64,000 nucleotides of DNA from Actinoallomurus soli (GTDB lineage: Bacteria; Actinomycetota; Actinomycetes; Streptosporangiales; Streptosporangiaceae). The stretch is from the NCBI RefSeq assembly GCF_024055715.1, contig NZ_JAMXMV010000013.1, positions 186,001-250,000 of the forward strand, given 5' to 3'. Made by a program: the position numbers and the translations under genes. How positions within the stretch are numbered: the stretch's first letter is position 1; each line of letters begins with the position of its first letter. Below the pieces are notes generated by a model. The model ran no database searches. It was given only the letters and a program-made list of their open reading frames with translations, and had not been told where the DNA came from. Shown piece by piece: positions 44,261 to 53,202 of the stretch.

Positions 44261-45004
44261 TCACAGCTGCGAGACACCGCCGTCGACGGTCAGCTCCGCG
44301 CCCGTGGTGTAGGTGGCGTCGAACGCGAGGAACACGACCGCCTTGGCGACCTCGCCGGGATCGCCGAACCGCTGCATGGGGTTGTTCGCGGTCATCTGCG
44401 CCTTGGTCTGGTCGGCGGCCTCTTTCGGCAGCGACCTGTCCAGGATGCCGGTGTCGATCGGACCAGGGCTGATCGCGTTCACGCGGATCTTGCGCGGGAG
44501 CAGCTCGCGGGCGAGACCGCGGGTCATGGAGCGCAGGGCCGCCTTGCTGGCCGCGTAGGCGCTGACCATCGGCATGCCCTTGACGTTCGCGACCGAGGTG
44601 GTGAGGACCACGCCGCTCCCCTCACTCAGCAGCGGGGCGAGTCTCTGCACGGTGAAGTAGGCGCCTTTGGCGTTGATCGCGAACAGTTCGTCGTACACCT
44701 CCTCGGTCATCGATTCGAAGGGCACGGTCCGGGTGATGCCGGCGTTGACGAACAGGGCGTCGACGGTGCCGAACTCGGCCTTCACACGGTCGGCGAGAGC
44801 GGCGATGTCAGGAAGTGAAGCGGCGTCGCTCTGGACCGCCACGGCGTGCTCGCCGAGCTGCTCGCGGGCGGAGTCGAGCCCGGCCTGGCCCCGCCCGGTG
44901 ATCAGAACGCGTGCTCCCTCGTCCACCAGCAGCTTCGCCGTCGTGAAACCGAAGCCGCTACTGCCGCCCGTGATCACGACACGCTTGCCGTCGTACCTGC
45001 CCAT
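44261..45004 (-). CDS. SDR-family oxidoreductase
   Basis: A 247-aa SDR: TGGSSGFG at residues 12-19, FVNAGITR near 87, LTTSVANVKG with the Ser, YAASK near 149-153 and PGPIDTGILDRSL then TGAELTVDGGVSQL. Close in type to glucose/ribitol dehydrogenase-like quinone or ketone reductases. ATG 45004 chosen; ATG 45013 is an alternative. Divergent from a LysR regulator 193 bp away. Confidence 0.88.
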   Translation of the reverse strand: MGRYDGKRVVITGGSSGFGFTTAKLLVDEGARVLITGRGQAGLDSAREQLGEHAVAVQSDAASLPDIAALADRVKAEFGTVDALFVNAGITRTVPFESMTEEVYDELFAINAKGAYFTVQRLAPLLSEGSGVVLTTSVANVKGMPMVSAYAASKAALRSMTRGLARELLPRKIRVNAISPGPIDTGILDRSLPKEAADQTKAQMTANNPMQRFGDPGEVAKAVVFLAFDATYTTGAELTVDGGVSQL

Positions 45005-45197
45005 GGCGAACATCCTTTTCAACGAGGTGAAGGCGCACCGGCTCCGATAAGGCACATCGACGGTGCCACGCCGGTACTCCCAGCCTGCCGCTGGACGGCC
45101 TCCCCGATCCAATGAAACCTCTGCAACGCGCGTCGCGGTTCGCGCATCACCACAGGTCACGACTTCGACCGGTCGGAACGAGGACTACTGTGCCCTC

Positions 45198-46124
45198 ATG
45201 CCCGACGTGCCGCCGTCCTCGGTGAACCTCGACCTGCAGCTGGTGCACTGCTTCACGGTCATCGCCGAGTACCGGCGTTTCGGCCGTGCCGCCGAGGTCC
45301 TGCATCTCACCCAGTCGTCGCTGAGCCGGCAGATGCACCGCCTGGAACAGCAACTCGGCACCCGGCTGCTGGACCGCACCCCGCAGGGCAGCCACCTCAC
45401 CGAGGCCGGCGAGGTGTTCCTGCCCGAGGCCAGGGCACTGCTGCGCACCGCCGCCCAGGCCATCGCCCGCACCCAGGCCGCCGCCCGGCCCAGCCGCATC
45501 ACCGTCGGCTACACCAACGGCGTGATCATCACACCCGCCGTGCGCGCGATGCGCCACCGGCATCCCGACGCCGAAGTGCACGCCCAGCACATCGCCTGGC
45601 ACGACGTCCGGCCCGCGCTGCTGGAGCACCGGGTGGACGCGGTGGTCGGCAGGCTGCCCTTCCCCACCGACCACCTTCATGTCACGGTCCTCTACGACGA
45701 GCCGCGCGTGGTGATCGTGTCACTGGACCACCGGCTGGCCGGCAAGGAGCGCGTCTCCCTCGACGACATCGCCGACGAGCCCCTTCCCCGGCTGCGCGAC
45801 TCCGACCCGGCGTGGAGCGCCTACTGGCGCATCGATCCCCGCCCGGACGGCCGCCCCGCGCCCGACGGTCCCGTCGTCGACACCGTCGAGGACAAGTTCG
45901 AACTCGTCGCCTCCGGACAGGCCGTGGCCATCTCCGCCGCTCACAACCTGGCGGCTCTGCGTCCCGACCTCACCGCGATTCCGCTGGAGGGCGTCGATCC
46001 GGCGCACGTCGTGCTGGCCACCCGTGCCGACGACCGCAGCCGCCTGGTCGCCGTGTTCCGCGATCACGCCCGGGCCCACCTCACCGGCCCGGACCCCGGC
46101 CCCGCCGAACACGCCGGTTCCTGA
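45198..46124 (+). CDS. LysR-family regulator
   Basis: A 308-aa LysR protein: DLQLVHCFTVIAEYRRFGRAAEVLHLTQSSLSRQMHRLEQQLGTRLLDRTPQGSHLTEAGEVFLPEARALL is the winged HTH; the substrate domain starts RITVGYTNGVIITPAVRAM. It is divergent from the SDR at 44261-45004. A palindrome CGACCGGTCG lies at about 45166-45175 in the shared promoter region and may be part of its site. Confidence 0.9.
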   Translation: MPDVPPSSVNLDLQLVHCFTVIAEYRRFGRAAEVLHLTQSSLSRQMHRLEQQLGTRLLDRTPQGSHLTEAGEVFLPEARALLRTAAQAIARTQAAARPSRITVGYTNGVIITPAVRAMRHRHPDAEVHAQHIAWHDVRPALLEHRVDAVVGRLPFPTDHLHVTVLYDEPRVVIVSLDHRLAGKERVSLDDIADEPLPRLRDSDPAWSAYWRIDPRPDGRPAPDGPVVDTVEDKFELVASGQAVAISAAHNLAALRPDLTAIPLEGVDPAHVVLATRADDRSRLVAVFRDHARAHLTGPDPGPAEHAGS

Positions 46125-46181
46125 CCGCGCGACCGGCCACGGAACACGGCCGGACGAGGGGAACCCGGCACGCCGCGTCGT

Positions 46182-46928
46182 TCACTCTCCTCCGGGCACC
46201 GGACCGAGGCGCTGCTCCAGCCGCTCGATCCGCGCGACGACCGGCTGCAACTGCTGCCGTACGACGTCGGCCAGGGCCTTGGCGGGGTCGGCTGCGGAGG
46301 TCTGCGCCCGCAGGTGCACGTAACCGGCCAGAGCGGCCGTGACCGCGCGCCGGGTCAACCGGGGCTCGGCGCCGAGCCCGCGCAGGACGCGGCCGGCCGT
46401 GCCCTCGGGTTCGCCGACCAGCCCCAGGAGCAGGTGCTCGCAGCCGACGTAGTTGTGCCCGAGGGCCGTCGCCTCGGTCACCGCCAGTTCCAGCGCGCCG
46501 GCGGCGGCGACGCTGAAGCGCGCCGACGCGTCATCCTGCGCGCCGCCGGCCTCGGGATCGGTCTGGCGCTCGAGGTCGCGCTGCACCTGGAGGGGGTCGA
46601 TGTCGATGGCGCGCAGCACGTGCAACGCCAGGTTGCCGCCTTCGGCGACGATGCCGGCGAGCAGGTCCGCCGTTCCGACGCTCGAACGGGCGTCGGCGGA
46701 CGCGCGATCGACGGCCAGCTTGATCGTCGTGTGGGCTCGTACGGTGAACGACGGCAGCCGCTCGCCCAGGTCGTCCCGGGACAGCTCGCCCAGTGCGGTC
46801 TGACGGATGGCGGTGACCCGCCGCACGGCCTGTTCCAGTGCCCGCTGGCAGATCGCGGACACCGGGACGCCGGCCTCTTTGACGGCTTCGGCGAGTTCGT
46901 CGGGCAGGTACACGTTGATCTTCGGCAT
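46182..46928 (-). CDS. RHH-like domain fused to Clp N-terminal domain
   Basis: A 248-aa protein. Residues 1-50 (MPKINVYLPDELAEAVKEAGVPVSAICQRALEQAVRRV) look like a ribbon-helix-helix DNA-binding domain. Residues about 60-205 hold two Clp_N repeats (FTVRAHTTIKLAVDRASADARSSVGTADLLAGIVAEGGNLALHVL and FSVAAAGALELAVTEATALGHNYVGCEHLLLGLVGEPEGTAGRVLRGLG). The C-terminus is a short coiled coil. There is no ATPase module. It may be a regulator or adaptor that uses Clp_N for protein contacts. A long palindrome lies 49 bp upstream. Confidence 0.82.
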   Translation of the reverse strand: MPKINVYLPDELAEAVKEAGVPVSAICQRALEQAVRRVTAIRQTALGELSRDDLGERLPSFTVRAHTTIKLAVDRASADARSSVGTADLLAGIVAEGGNLALHVLRAIDIDPLQVQRDLERQTDPEAGGAQDDASARFSVAAAGALELAVTEATALGHNYVGCEHLLLGLVGEPEGTAGRVLRGLGAEPRLTRRAVTAALAGYVHLRAQTSAADPAKALADVVRQQLQPVVARIERLEQRLGPVPGGE

Positions 46929-46977
46929 GGCCGGTCCTCAGGCTCGGGAACACGATGACGCCTCAGGTATACACCCG

Positions 46978-47003
46978 TTGGGGTTATTCGTATATAACCC
47001 CAA
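46978..47003. promoter_or_regulatory. Operator-like perfect palindrome before RHH-ClpN gene
   Basis: TTGGGGTTAT-TCGTAT-ATAACCCCAA has perfect 10-bp arms and an AT-rich centre in otherwise GC-rich DNA, 49 bp upstream of the gene. It is a strong candidate for autoregulation by the RHH domain. The palindrome overlaps promoter-like TATA sequence. Confidence 0.7.
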
Positions 47004-47014
47004 ATTCGCGACCG

Positions 47015-47440
47015 TCAGGCGGGCTGCGGGGAGGGCGTCGCCGGAGCGGCCGCGACCTTGCGGGTCTCGCGCATCATCAGCAGGCCGTTGACCACCATCA
47101 GCGTCGCGGTCAGGCCGTGGACGCCGAGCGCGGTGGCCACGGAGCCGTGGTGCGCCAGCACGTCGGTCATGTCGCCGTACGCGGCGAGGGCCTCCACCAG
47201 CAGCACCCAGCCCAGCGCCCGGCGGTGGCCCGTCACCAGCAGGATGCCCAGGACCAGGGCCAAGACGACGTCGCGGATTCCCTTGATGATCAGGAAGCCG
47301 CCACCGTCGCCGGACGGCCGGCTCGGCAGGCCGAAGCCCGGCGCGGTCGTCTCCGGGCTCAGGATGAACTCCATCCCGAACCAGAGGATGAAAAGGATGA
47401 AGGCGGCGACCAGGACGGTGTTGATCTTCTTCAGCGACAT
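47015..47440 (-). CDS. DUF4267-like small membrane protein
   Basis: A 141-aa protein with four membrane helices: TVLVAAFILFILWFGMEFIL, FLIIKGIRDVVLALVLGILLV, ALGWVLLVEALAAYGDMTDVLA and LTATLMVVNGLLMM. It carries the DUF4267-type PGFGLP ... FLIIKGIRD ... ALGW pattern. Function unknown. ATG start with AAGGAGAAG just upstream. It ends 12 bp before the palindrome of the next gene. Confidence 0.75.
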   Translation of the reverse strand: MSLKKINTVLVAAFILFILWFGMEFILSPETTAPGFGLPSRPSGDGGGFLIIKGIRDVVLALVLGILLVTGHRRALGWVLLVEALAAYGDMTDVLAHHGSVATALGVHGLTATLMVVNGLLMMRETRKVAAAPATPSPQPA

Positions 47441-47503
47441 CGTTCTTCTCCTTGGGAGTCTTCGGCGAGCTCGGTGAGTACGTGCGCGGGGTCCGGCTTG
47501 CGG

Positions 47504-48145
47504 TCAGGCCGCGCGGACGCGACGGATGTGGCGGGCGTAGCGAGGGCGGCCGATGACGTGCCAGACGCCGCGCACCGGCGCGGGGAGGGCGGAGAGGAGC
47601 GTGGCGCGCTCGGCCGGGTTCGCGTCCTCCAGGACGAGGCCGAAGAGCGTGAGCAGGGTGAGCTTGGGCGTGTTGGCCACCAAGTGGTCGCCCTGTGCGG
47701 CCCACTCCTGCTCGGTGATGTGCTCGGCCGCGAGCGGAAGAAGAGTGGCCTCCTCGTCGTCGAGGTGTTCGAGCAGCACCGCCCGGTGATCGGTGAGGAC
47801 CGCCACGAGGGTGTCGCGCTCGTCGGCTCCGGCGGTGGCCTCCCACGCCGGGACTGCGGCGTCCAGCCTGGTCAGCGTGGCCGCGACGCGCTCGTGCTGG
47901 GCCTCCATGCGCAGGACGATGTCCGCCTCCAGATCCACCCGGGACAGGAGTGGCGGCCACAGCAACGCGTCCTCGCCCTCGTGGTGGTTCTTCAGCCCCA
48001 GCCGGTAGTCGCGGAAGTGGTCGGCGATCACCTTGGCGCGAGCGGTGTCGCCCGGGGCGACCGCCGCGACGAGCTCCATCAGCAGCCGCGACTCGCGGCG
48101 GAAGGCGCGGTGGACGATCTCCATGCTCTGGGTGTCGACGCTCAT
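47504..48145 (-). CDS. Hemerythrin-domain protein
   Basis: A 213-aa four-helix protein with His/Glu ligands spaced as in hemerythrin-like proteins: VIADHFRDYRLGLKNHHEGEDALLWPPLL (H...HHEGE), MEAQHERVAATL and LTDHRAVLLEHLDDEEATLLPLAAEHI. It probably binds a di-iron centre and oxygen or NO. It is divergent from the SARP regulator, whose direct-repeat box lies between the two genes. Confidence 0.85.
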   Translation of the reverse strand: MSVDTQSMEIVHRAFRRESRLLMELVAAVAPGDTARAKVIADHFRDYRLGLKNHHEGEDALLWPPLLSRVDLEADIVLRMEAQHERVAATLTRLDAAVPAWEATAGADERDTLVAVLTDHRAVLLEHLDDEEATLLPLAAEHITEQEWAAQGDHLVANTPKLTLLTLFGLVLEDANPAERATLLSALPAPVRGVWHVIGRPRYARHIRRVRAA

Positions 48146-48199
48146 CTGTTCCTGCCCCTTCAGCTGTTCCGTTCGACGTGCTCAAGACTGCTCCCGGGG

Positions 48200-48254
48200 G
48201 TTTGGAAGGCACTTGGAGTCGACTTGGAACGCGTGCGGCGGCCGCGCGTACGAT
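48200..48254 (+). promoter_or_regulatory. SARP-type direct repeats and promoter
   Basis: Three heptamers GTTTGGA (48200), ACTTGGA (48211) and ACTTGGA (48222) recur every 11 bp with 4-bp spacers, the layout bound by SARP/OmpR-type activators. A TACGAT -10 (48249-48254) follows. The SARP gene starts at 48265 without an obvious ribosome site, so a very short leader is likely. It could serve the divergent hemerythrin gene as well. Confidence 0.6.
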
Positions 48255-48264
48255 GTGTCACCTC

Positions 48265-51200
48265 ATGATCTTGATCAGGGTGTTGGGCTCGCTCGCGGCC
48301 GAGGCCGGCGGCGAGCCCGTTCCCCTCGGCGGACCGCGGCAGCGCGGCGTGCTGGCCCTGCTGGTGGTGGCGCGAGGACACGTCGTGCCGGTCGACCGGA
48401 TGGTCGAGGACCTGTGGCGCGGCGAACCACCGTCGCGCGCCCTGGCGTCGTTGCAGGCGTACGTGTCGAACCTGCGCCGCCTGCTGGAACCCGGCCGCCC
48501 GCCGCGGACCCCGGCCCGCCTGCTGGTGAGCGCGCCGCCCGGCTACGCACTGCGCCTGCCGCCGGGGGCGGTGGACGCATGGCGCTTCGATGAGCTGCTC
48601 GACGAGGCCCGTACGCTCACCGATCCCCGTGACACCCGCGCGCGGCTGGACGAGGCGCTGGCGCTGTGGCGCGGACCCGCCTTCGCCGAGGTCGCCGACG
48701 AGCCCTGGGCCGCCGCCGAGACCGCCCGGCTGAACGAGCTGCGCCTGGTCGCCCGCGAACTGCACATCGCCGCGGGACTGCGCCTCGGCGACCCCGGGGC
48801 GGTGGTACCCGAGGCGGAGGGCCTCACCCGCGACGCTCCCCTGCGCGAGGAGAGCTGGCGCCTGCACGCTCTCGCGCTGTGGAGCAGCGGCCGCCAGGCC
48901 GACGCGCTGGCCGCGCTCCGCCGCGCCCGCGCCACCTTCGCCGACGAGCTGGGCCTCGACCCCGGCCCGCACCTGGTGGCCCTGGAAGAGGCGATCCTCA
49001 CCCAGCGCACGGACGTCCTCCGCGCGGCCGTCCCTCCGCCCCCCGCGGACACGCCCCGGCCACGGGCGACCGCGCCGCCTCCGAACAACGGGCGCCGCGC
49101 GACGACGTTCGTGGGGCGAGAGGGCGAGCTGGCGGCGCTGGTGGCGGTCGCCGGGGAGGCCACCGCCGAGGGGGCGCGCGTCGCGCTCGTCACCGGGGAG
49201 GCGGGGCTGGGCAAGTCGACGCTGCTGGAGCACCTCGGCGCGCGACTCGGGCAGGACGGGTGGCTCGTGGCCGCCGGGCGCTGTCCCGAGGTGGACAGCG
49301 CGCCACCCGCGTGGGCGTGGGTCGAGGCGCTGCGGAAGGTGGCCGTGAGCGTTCCTCCGGGAGAGTTCGCGGACGACCTGGCGCCGCTGCTCTCCGACTC
49401 CGCGCCGGTGGACGACGACGCGGCGGCCGGGCGGTTCCGGCTCCGGCAGGCCGTGTGGAACTGGCTCGCGGCGGCCGCCGCCGACCGGCCCGTCGCCGTC
49501 GTCCTGGACGACCTCCACTGGGCGGACGCCGCCACGCTGGAACTGCTCGGCGGCGGCGTCGGCGTGCGGGCCCCGATCCTGGTCGTGGCGGCATACCGCG
49601 CGGACGAGAGCGAGCGCCTCACCGAAACGCTCGGGTCCCTCGCCCGCACCGTACCCCTCCGGCTGGACCTGCCCGGGCTGAACGGCGACGCCGTCGCGGA
49701 GCTCGTACGTGCCGAGTGCGAGGCCGACGACGCGACCGTGGCCGGGATCGCCGAGCGAACCGGCGGCAACCCTTTCTATGTGCGGGAGAGCGCCCGGCTG
49801 CTGACCGGCGAGGGCGCGCTGGTCGCGCTCTCCGAGGTCCCCGAGGGCGTACGGGACGTGCTGCGGCGCCGACTGGCACGGCTCCCCGAGAGCAGTGTGT
49901 CCGTCCTGCGGCTGGCGGCGGTGGCCGGCCGGGAGAGTTCGGTGGACGTGCTCGTGCAGGCCGCCGACTCCGACGAGGACGGGGTGCTGGACGCGCTGGA
50001 CGCGGGCGTCATCGCCGGGTTGCTCGACGAACCCGGGCCCGGGCGCGTCCGGTTCGTTCACGCGCTGGTCAGGGACACGCTGGTCACCGACCTCACCCGG
50101 TTGCGAGCCACCAGGATGCACGCCCGCATCGCCGCCGCCCTGGAGGGCACCGGCGACGTCGCGGCGCTCGCCCATCACTATGCGCGAGCGGGATCGCCGA
50201 AGGCCGTCGCCTATTGCGTACGGGCCGCCGAACTGGCCGAGGCCCGCTACGCCCACGACGTGGCGGCCGCACTCCTCGCCGACGCCGTCGCCAACTCCAG
50301 CGATCCGGACGAGCGCGTGGGCCTGCTCGGCAGGCTGCTGCGCGCGCAGATCAGGGCCGGGGCCGTCGCCGCGGCCAGGGACACGCGCGAGCAGGCCGTG
50401 GAGTACGCCGAGTCGATCGGCCGCGACGACCTGATGATCGCCGCGTTCACCGCCTGGACCGAGCCCACCCCCTGGCAGGCCCGCGCGTACGGCACGGTCG
50501 ACCGTCCCATCGTCGGCCGCCTCAGCCGCCTGCTCGAGCGAACCGACCTCGCCTCCGACGTGCGGTCCCGGCTGCTCGTCGCGTACGCCAACGAGCTGGT
50601 GGGCGAAGACGACCCGACGGTCATGGCGGCGGCGCGGGAAGCCCTCGACCTCGCCACCGATCCCCGCCTCCGGGCCGCGGCGCTTCTGATCCTGGCCGGC
50701 GATCCCGGGCGGGAGGAGTACGCCCGCGAGCTGGTGGAGATCGGCATCGAGCACGACCTGCCCGTCTACCGCGTGACCGGGCTGCTCGACCAGGCCGCGA
50801 ACGCCGCCGCGGCCAACGACCCCGCGACCATGCGCCGTGTGACCGGGGAGGCGCTCGACCTCGCCCGCGCCTACCGGATGCCGGAGGCGATCAGCGCCGC
50901 CGAGATCGCGCTGGCGACCCTGGTGCTCATCGAGGGCCGGTTCACCGACGCCCAGTGCCTCTACACCGAGGCCACCGCACACATGGAACGCGCCGGATCG
51001 GTGCACGCCGGCTTCCTCGGCCTCGCGCTGGCGGTGATCTGGCTGAACGACGGCACGCTCGGCGACCATCTGGACGACGTGCGCGCGCTCCACGAGGCGT
51101 TGGGCCCGATGGTCGCCGACCTGCTCGCGCTCGCCCTCCACGCCGCCGGCCGCGGCGACGAGGCACGCACGTCAGCGAGCCCGATCCGGCCGGACTTCTT

Positions 51201-51525
51201 CTTCACCTTCCTGACGAGCCTGCGCGCGATGGCGATCGTCGCACTGAACGACCACGACGCCGCCGCGGAGATCTACGCGGAACTGCTCCCCCATCGCGAC
51301 GGTCCCCCGGCCGGCGCGGAGAGCCTGTCGCTGGCCCTGCCTCCGGTCGCCCACACACTCGGCGAAATCGCCCTCCTCCTCGGCCGGGGCGACGAGGCCG
51401 CCGCCCACTTCGCCCACGCCGCCGCCATCGCCGACCGGTGGAACGCCCCCCACTGGTCCGCCGACGCCCGAACACGCGCCGATCGTGGCCTCGGCGTCCA
51501 TGTTCCGACCCCGCAGGAACGTTGA
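48265..51525 (+). CDS. AfsR/SARP-family regulator with BTAD and AAA ATPase domains
   Basis: A 1086-aa regulator. Residues 1-95 are an OmpR-type winged helix (RVLGSLAAEAGGEPVPLGGPRQRGVLALLVVARGHVVPVDRMVEDLW). Residues 100-245 are the BTAD. An AAA/NB-ARC-like ATPase follows from about 275 with Walker A GEAGLGKST (about 311) and Walker B VAVVLDDLHWAD (about 412). The rest is TPR-like helical repeats. There is no C-terminal LuxR HTH. Large SARPs activate secondary-metabolite clusters; no such cluster is in the window. ATG 48265 chosen; ATG 48253 is possible. Confidence 0.9.
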   Translation: MILIRVLGSLAAEAGGEPVPLGGPRQRGVLALLVVARGHVVPVDRMVEDLWRGEPPSRALASLQAYVSNLRRLLEPGRPPRTPARLLVSAPPGYALRLPPGAVDAWRFDELLDEARTLTDPRDTRARLDEALALWRGPAFAEVADEPWAAAETARLNELRLVARELHIAAGLRLGDPGAVVPEAEGLTRDAPLREESWRLHALALWSSGRQADALAALRRARATFADELGLDPGPHLVALEEAILTQRTDVLRAAVPPPPADTPRPRATAPPPNNGRRATTFVGREGELAALVAVAGEATAEGARVALVTGEAGLGKSTLLEHLGARLGQDGWLVAAGRCPEVDSAPPAWAWVEALRKVAVSVPPGEFADDLAPLLSDSAPVDDDAAAGRFRLRQAVWNWLAAAAADRPVAVVLDDLHWADAATLELLGGGVGVRAPILVVAAYRADESERLTETLGSLARTVPLRLDLPGLNGDAVAELVRAECEADDATVAGIAERTGGNPFYVRESARLLTGEGALVALSEVPEGVRDVLRRRLARLPESSVSVLRLAAVAGRESSVDVLVQAADSDEDGVLDALDAGVIAGLLDEPGPGRVRFVHALVRDTLVTDLTRLRATRMHARIAAALEGTGDVAALAHHYARAGSPKAVAYCVRAAELAEARYAHDVAAALLADAVANSSDPDERVGLLGRLLRAQIRAGAVAAARDTREQAVEYAESIGRDDLMIAAFTAWTEPTPWQARAYGTVDRPIVGRLSRLLERTDLASDVRSRLLVAYANELVGEDDPTVMAAAREALDLATDPRLRAAALLILAGDPGREEYARELVEIGIEHDLPVYRVTGLLDQAANAAAANDPATMRRVTGEALDLARAYRMPEAISAAEIALATLVLIEGRFTDAQCLYTEATAHMERAGSVHAGFLGLALAVIWLNDGTLGDHLDDVRALHEALGPMVADLLALALHAAGRGDEARTSASPIRPDFFFTFLTSLRAMAIVALNDHDAAAEIYAELLPHRDGPPAGAESLSLALPPVAHTLGEIALLLGRGDEAAAHFAHAAAIADRWNAPHWSADARTRADRGLGVHVPTPQER

Positions 51526-51556
51526 GAGCAAGAACGGCAGCGGGGCGCCTCGGCGT

Positions 51557-52606
51557 TCAGCCGGCGGTGCGCTCGCCGAGGGGACGGCGCCGCGCCGACA
51601 GGTCGGTCAGGGCGGGCGACCGCCAGGCGCCGTCCGCCCGGTACAGGTCGGTTCCGGGAGGCACGATCTCGTCGATCCGGTCGAGCGTCGCGTCGTCGAG
51701 GGTCAGCGCGGCGCCCGTGAGCGTGGCCCGAAGCTGCTCCATCGTCCGGGGACCGATGATCACCGAGGTGATGGCCGGGTGCGCGGCGGGGAAGGCGACG
51801 GCGAGCTCGGGCAGGGTGCACCCGAGGTCGGCCGCGAGCTCGATGAGCCGCTCGACGGCCTCGTACTTCGCGGTGTTCTCCGGGAGGGCGGGATCGAAGC
51901 GCCCCGGGGTCAGCGCGGGACGGCCCGTGGACAGGTCGACGGTGCCGCCCCTGCGGTACCTGCCGGTGAGGAAGCCCGAGGCGAGCGGGCCCCACGTCAT
52001 CACGCCCATCCCGAGCCGGCGGCAGACCGGCAGCACCGACGCCTCGATCCCCCGGGCGAGCAGCGAGTACGGCGGCTGCTCGGTCCGGAACCGTCCCAGG
52101 CCACGGTGCTCGGCCACGTGGTGGGCCTCGACGATGTCCTCGGCGGGGAACGTCGAGCAGCCGAAGGCCCGGATCTTGCCCTGGCGCACCAGGTCGGTCA
52201 GCGCGGAGAGCGTCTCCTCGATGTCGGTGGTGTGGTCGGGGCGATGGATCTGGTAGAGGTCGATCCAGTCGGTCCGCAGTCGGCGGAGGCTGTCCTCGAC
52301 CTCCTTGACGATCCAGCGCCGGGAGTTCCCGCCCCGGTTGGGTCCCTCCCCCATCGGGAAGTGCACCTTGGTCGCCAGCACCACGTCGTCGCGCCGCCCC
52401 TTCAGGGCCTTGCCCACGATCTCCTCCGACTCCCCCGCGGAGTACATGTCGGCGGTGTCGATGAAGTTGACCCCCTCGTCGAGGGCGGCGTGGACGATGC
52501 GGGCGCACTCGTCGTGGTCGGGGTTGCCGACGGCCCCGAACATCATGGCGCCCAGGCAGTGGACGCTCACCTGGATGCCGGTGCCGCCGAGAACGCGGTA
52601 GCGCAT
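51557..52606 (-). CDS. Aldo/keto reductase
   Basis: A 349-aa AKR: LGGTGIQVSVHCLGAMMFG, FIDTADMYSAGESEEIVGKAL (Asp and Tyr of the catalytic tetrad), VVLATKVHF (Lys), DLYQIHRPDHTTDIEETL (His), and VIIGPRTMEQLRATLTGAALTLDD. NADPH-dependent reduction of an aldehyde or ketone; the substrate is unknown. Convergent with the SARP gene, 31 bp apart. A short palindrome (52725-52740) lies upstream. Confidence 0.9.
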   Translation of the reverse strand: MRYRVLGGTGIQVSVHCLGAMMFGAVGNPDHDECARIVHAALDEGVNFIDTADMYSAGESEEIVGKALKGRRDDVVLATKVHFPMGEGPNRGGNSRRWIVKEVEDSLRRLRTDWIDLYQIHRPDHTTDIEETLSALTDLVRQGKIRAFGCSTFPAEDIVEAHHVAEHRGLGRFRTEQPPYSLLARGIEASVLPVCRRLGMGVMTWGPLASGFLTGRYRRGGTVDLSTGRPALTPGRFDPALPENTAKYEAVERLIELAADLGCTLPELAVAFPAAHPAITSVIIGPRTMEQLRATLTGAALTLDDATLDRIDEIVPPGTDLYRADGAWRSPALTDLSARRRPLGERTAG

Positions 52607-52724
52607 GGATCATGCTCCTTCTCGAGGAAGCGCTCGAACGTCGATCGTCGCGAGGGTGGCCGCGACGGTCACGGCTCCGCGGTCCGTACGGGCCGGCGGT
52701 GCCGTGACCGCCGTACCTTAGGAG

Positions 52725-52740
52725 CTAGAGTCGGCTCTAG
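52725..52740. promoter_or_regulatory. Palindrome upstream of aldo/keto reductase
   Basis: CTAGAG-TCGG-CTCTAG, perfect 6-bp arms, about 120 bp before the reductase start. The rest of the 228-bp gap 52607-52834 has no gene. Possibly a regulator site; which regulator is unknown. Confidence 0.4.
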
Positions 52741-52834
52741 ATCAAGATCCGGGTGCGCCCCGGCCGAGCGGTCCCCGCGAGTGCGAGCGCGACGGCGAAC
52801 GGCCGGTCTGCGCGGCGGACGGCCCGCCGGACCA

Positions 52835-53152
52835 TCAGCCTGCGGCTCTGCGCGTCCGGTCGGCCGGAGTGTCCGCGACGGCTTCGCCCCTGGCCCCGGC
52901 GGCCGTTTCGGGCGGGCTGACCTCGGCCAGCAGTCCGTCGAGTGACAGGTCCAGCACCCCGGCGACGGCGACGACCGTGAAGAAGGCCGGGGTGGGGATA
53001 CGGCCCCTCTCGATCTTGCGCAGAGTCTCCGGGGAGATGCCGGCCCGGAGTGCCACGTCGGTGATGCTGCGCGAACCCCTGGCCTCGCGCAGCAGCTCGC
53101 CCAGCCGTTCCCCGCGCAGGCGGTCGGCGATCGACAACGGTTCGCGTACCAT
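52835..53152 (-). CDS. Small XRE-family regulator
   Basis: A 105-aa protein: LRGERLGELLREARGSRSITDVALRAGISPETLRKIERGRIPTPAFFTVVAVAGVLDLSLDGLL is a compact XRE HTH; the C-terminal 25 residues are Ala/Arg-rich and disordered. It has no ligand domain. It is divergent from a second-type methionine aminopeptidase gene 50 bp away with a perfect palindrome between, implying direct repression of that gene. Confidence 0.88.
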   Translation of the reverse strand: MVREPLSIADRLRGERLGELLREARGSRSITDVALRAGISPETLRKIERGRIPTPAFFTVVAVAGVLDLSLDGLLAEVSPPETAAGARGEAVADTPADRTRRAAG

Positions 53153-53165
53153 GAGCCCAATACTA

Positions 53166-53175
53166 ATACCGGTAT
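53166..53175. promoter_or_regulatory. Palindrome between XRE and methionine aminopeptidase genes
   Basis: ATACCGGTAT, a perfect 10-bp palindrome within the 50-bp divergent gap, in the AT-rich stretch TACTAATACCGGTATAGTTA. It is the natural candidate operator for the XRE protein. Confidence 0.55.
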
Positions 53176-53202
53176 AGTTATTTGGACTTGAGGAGGCAGA
53201 AG

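Noticed and set aside
48160-51141. 993-codon minus-strand frame antisense to the SARP gene
   Set aside because: Gly/Arg/Val-rich shadow of a real gene; no domain recognisable and no ribosome site.
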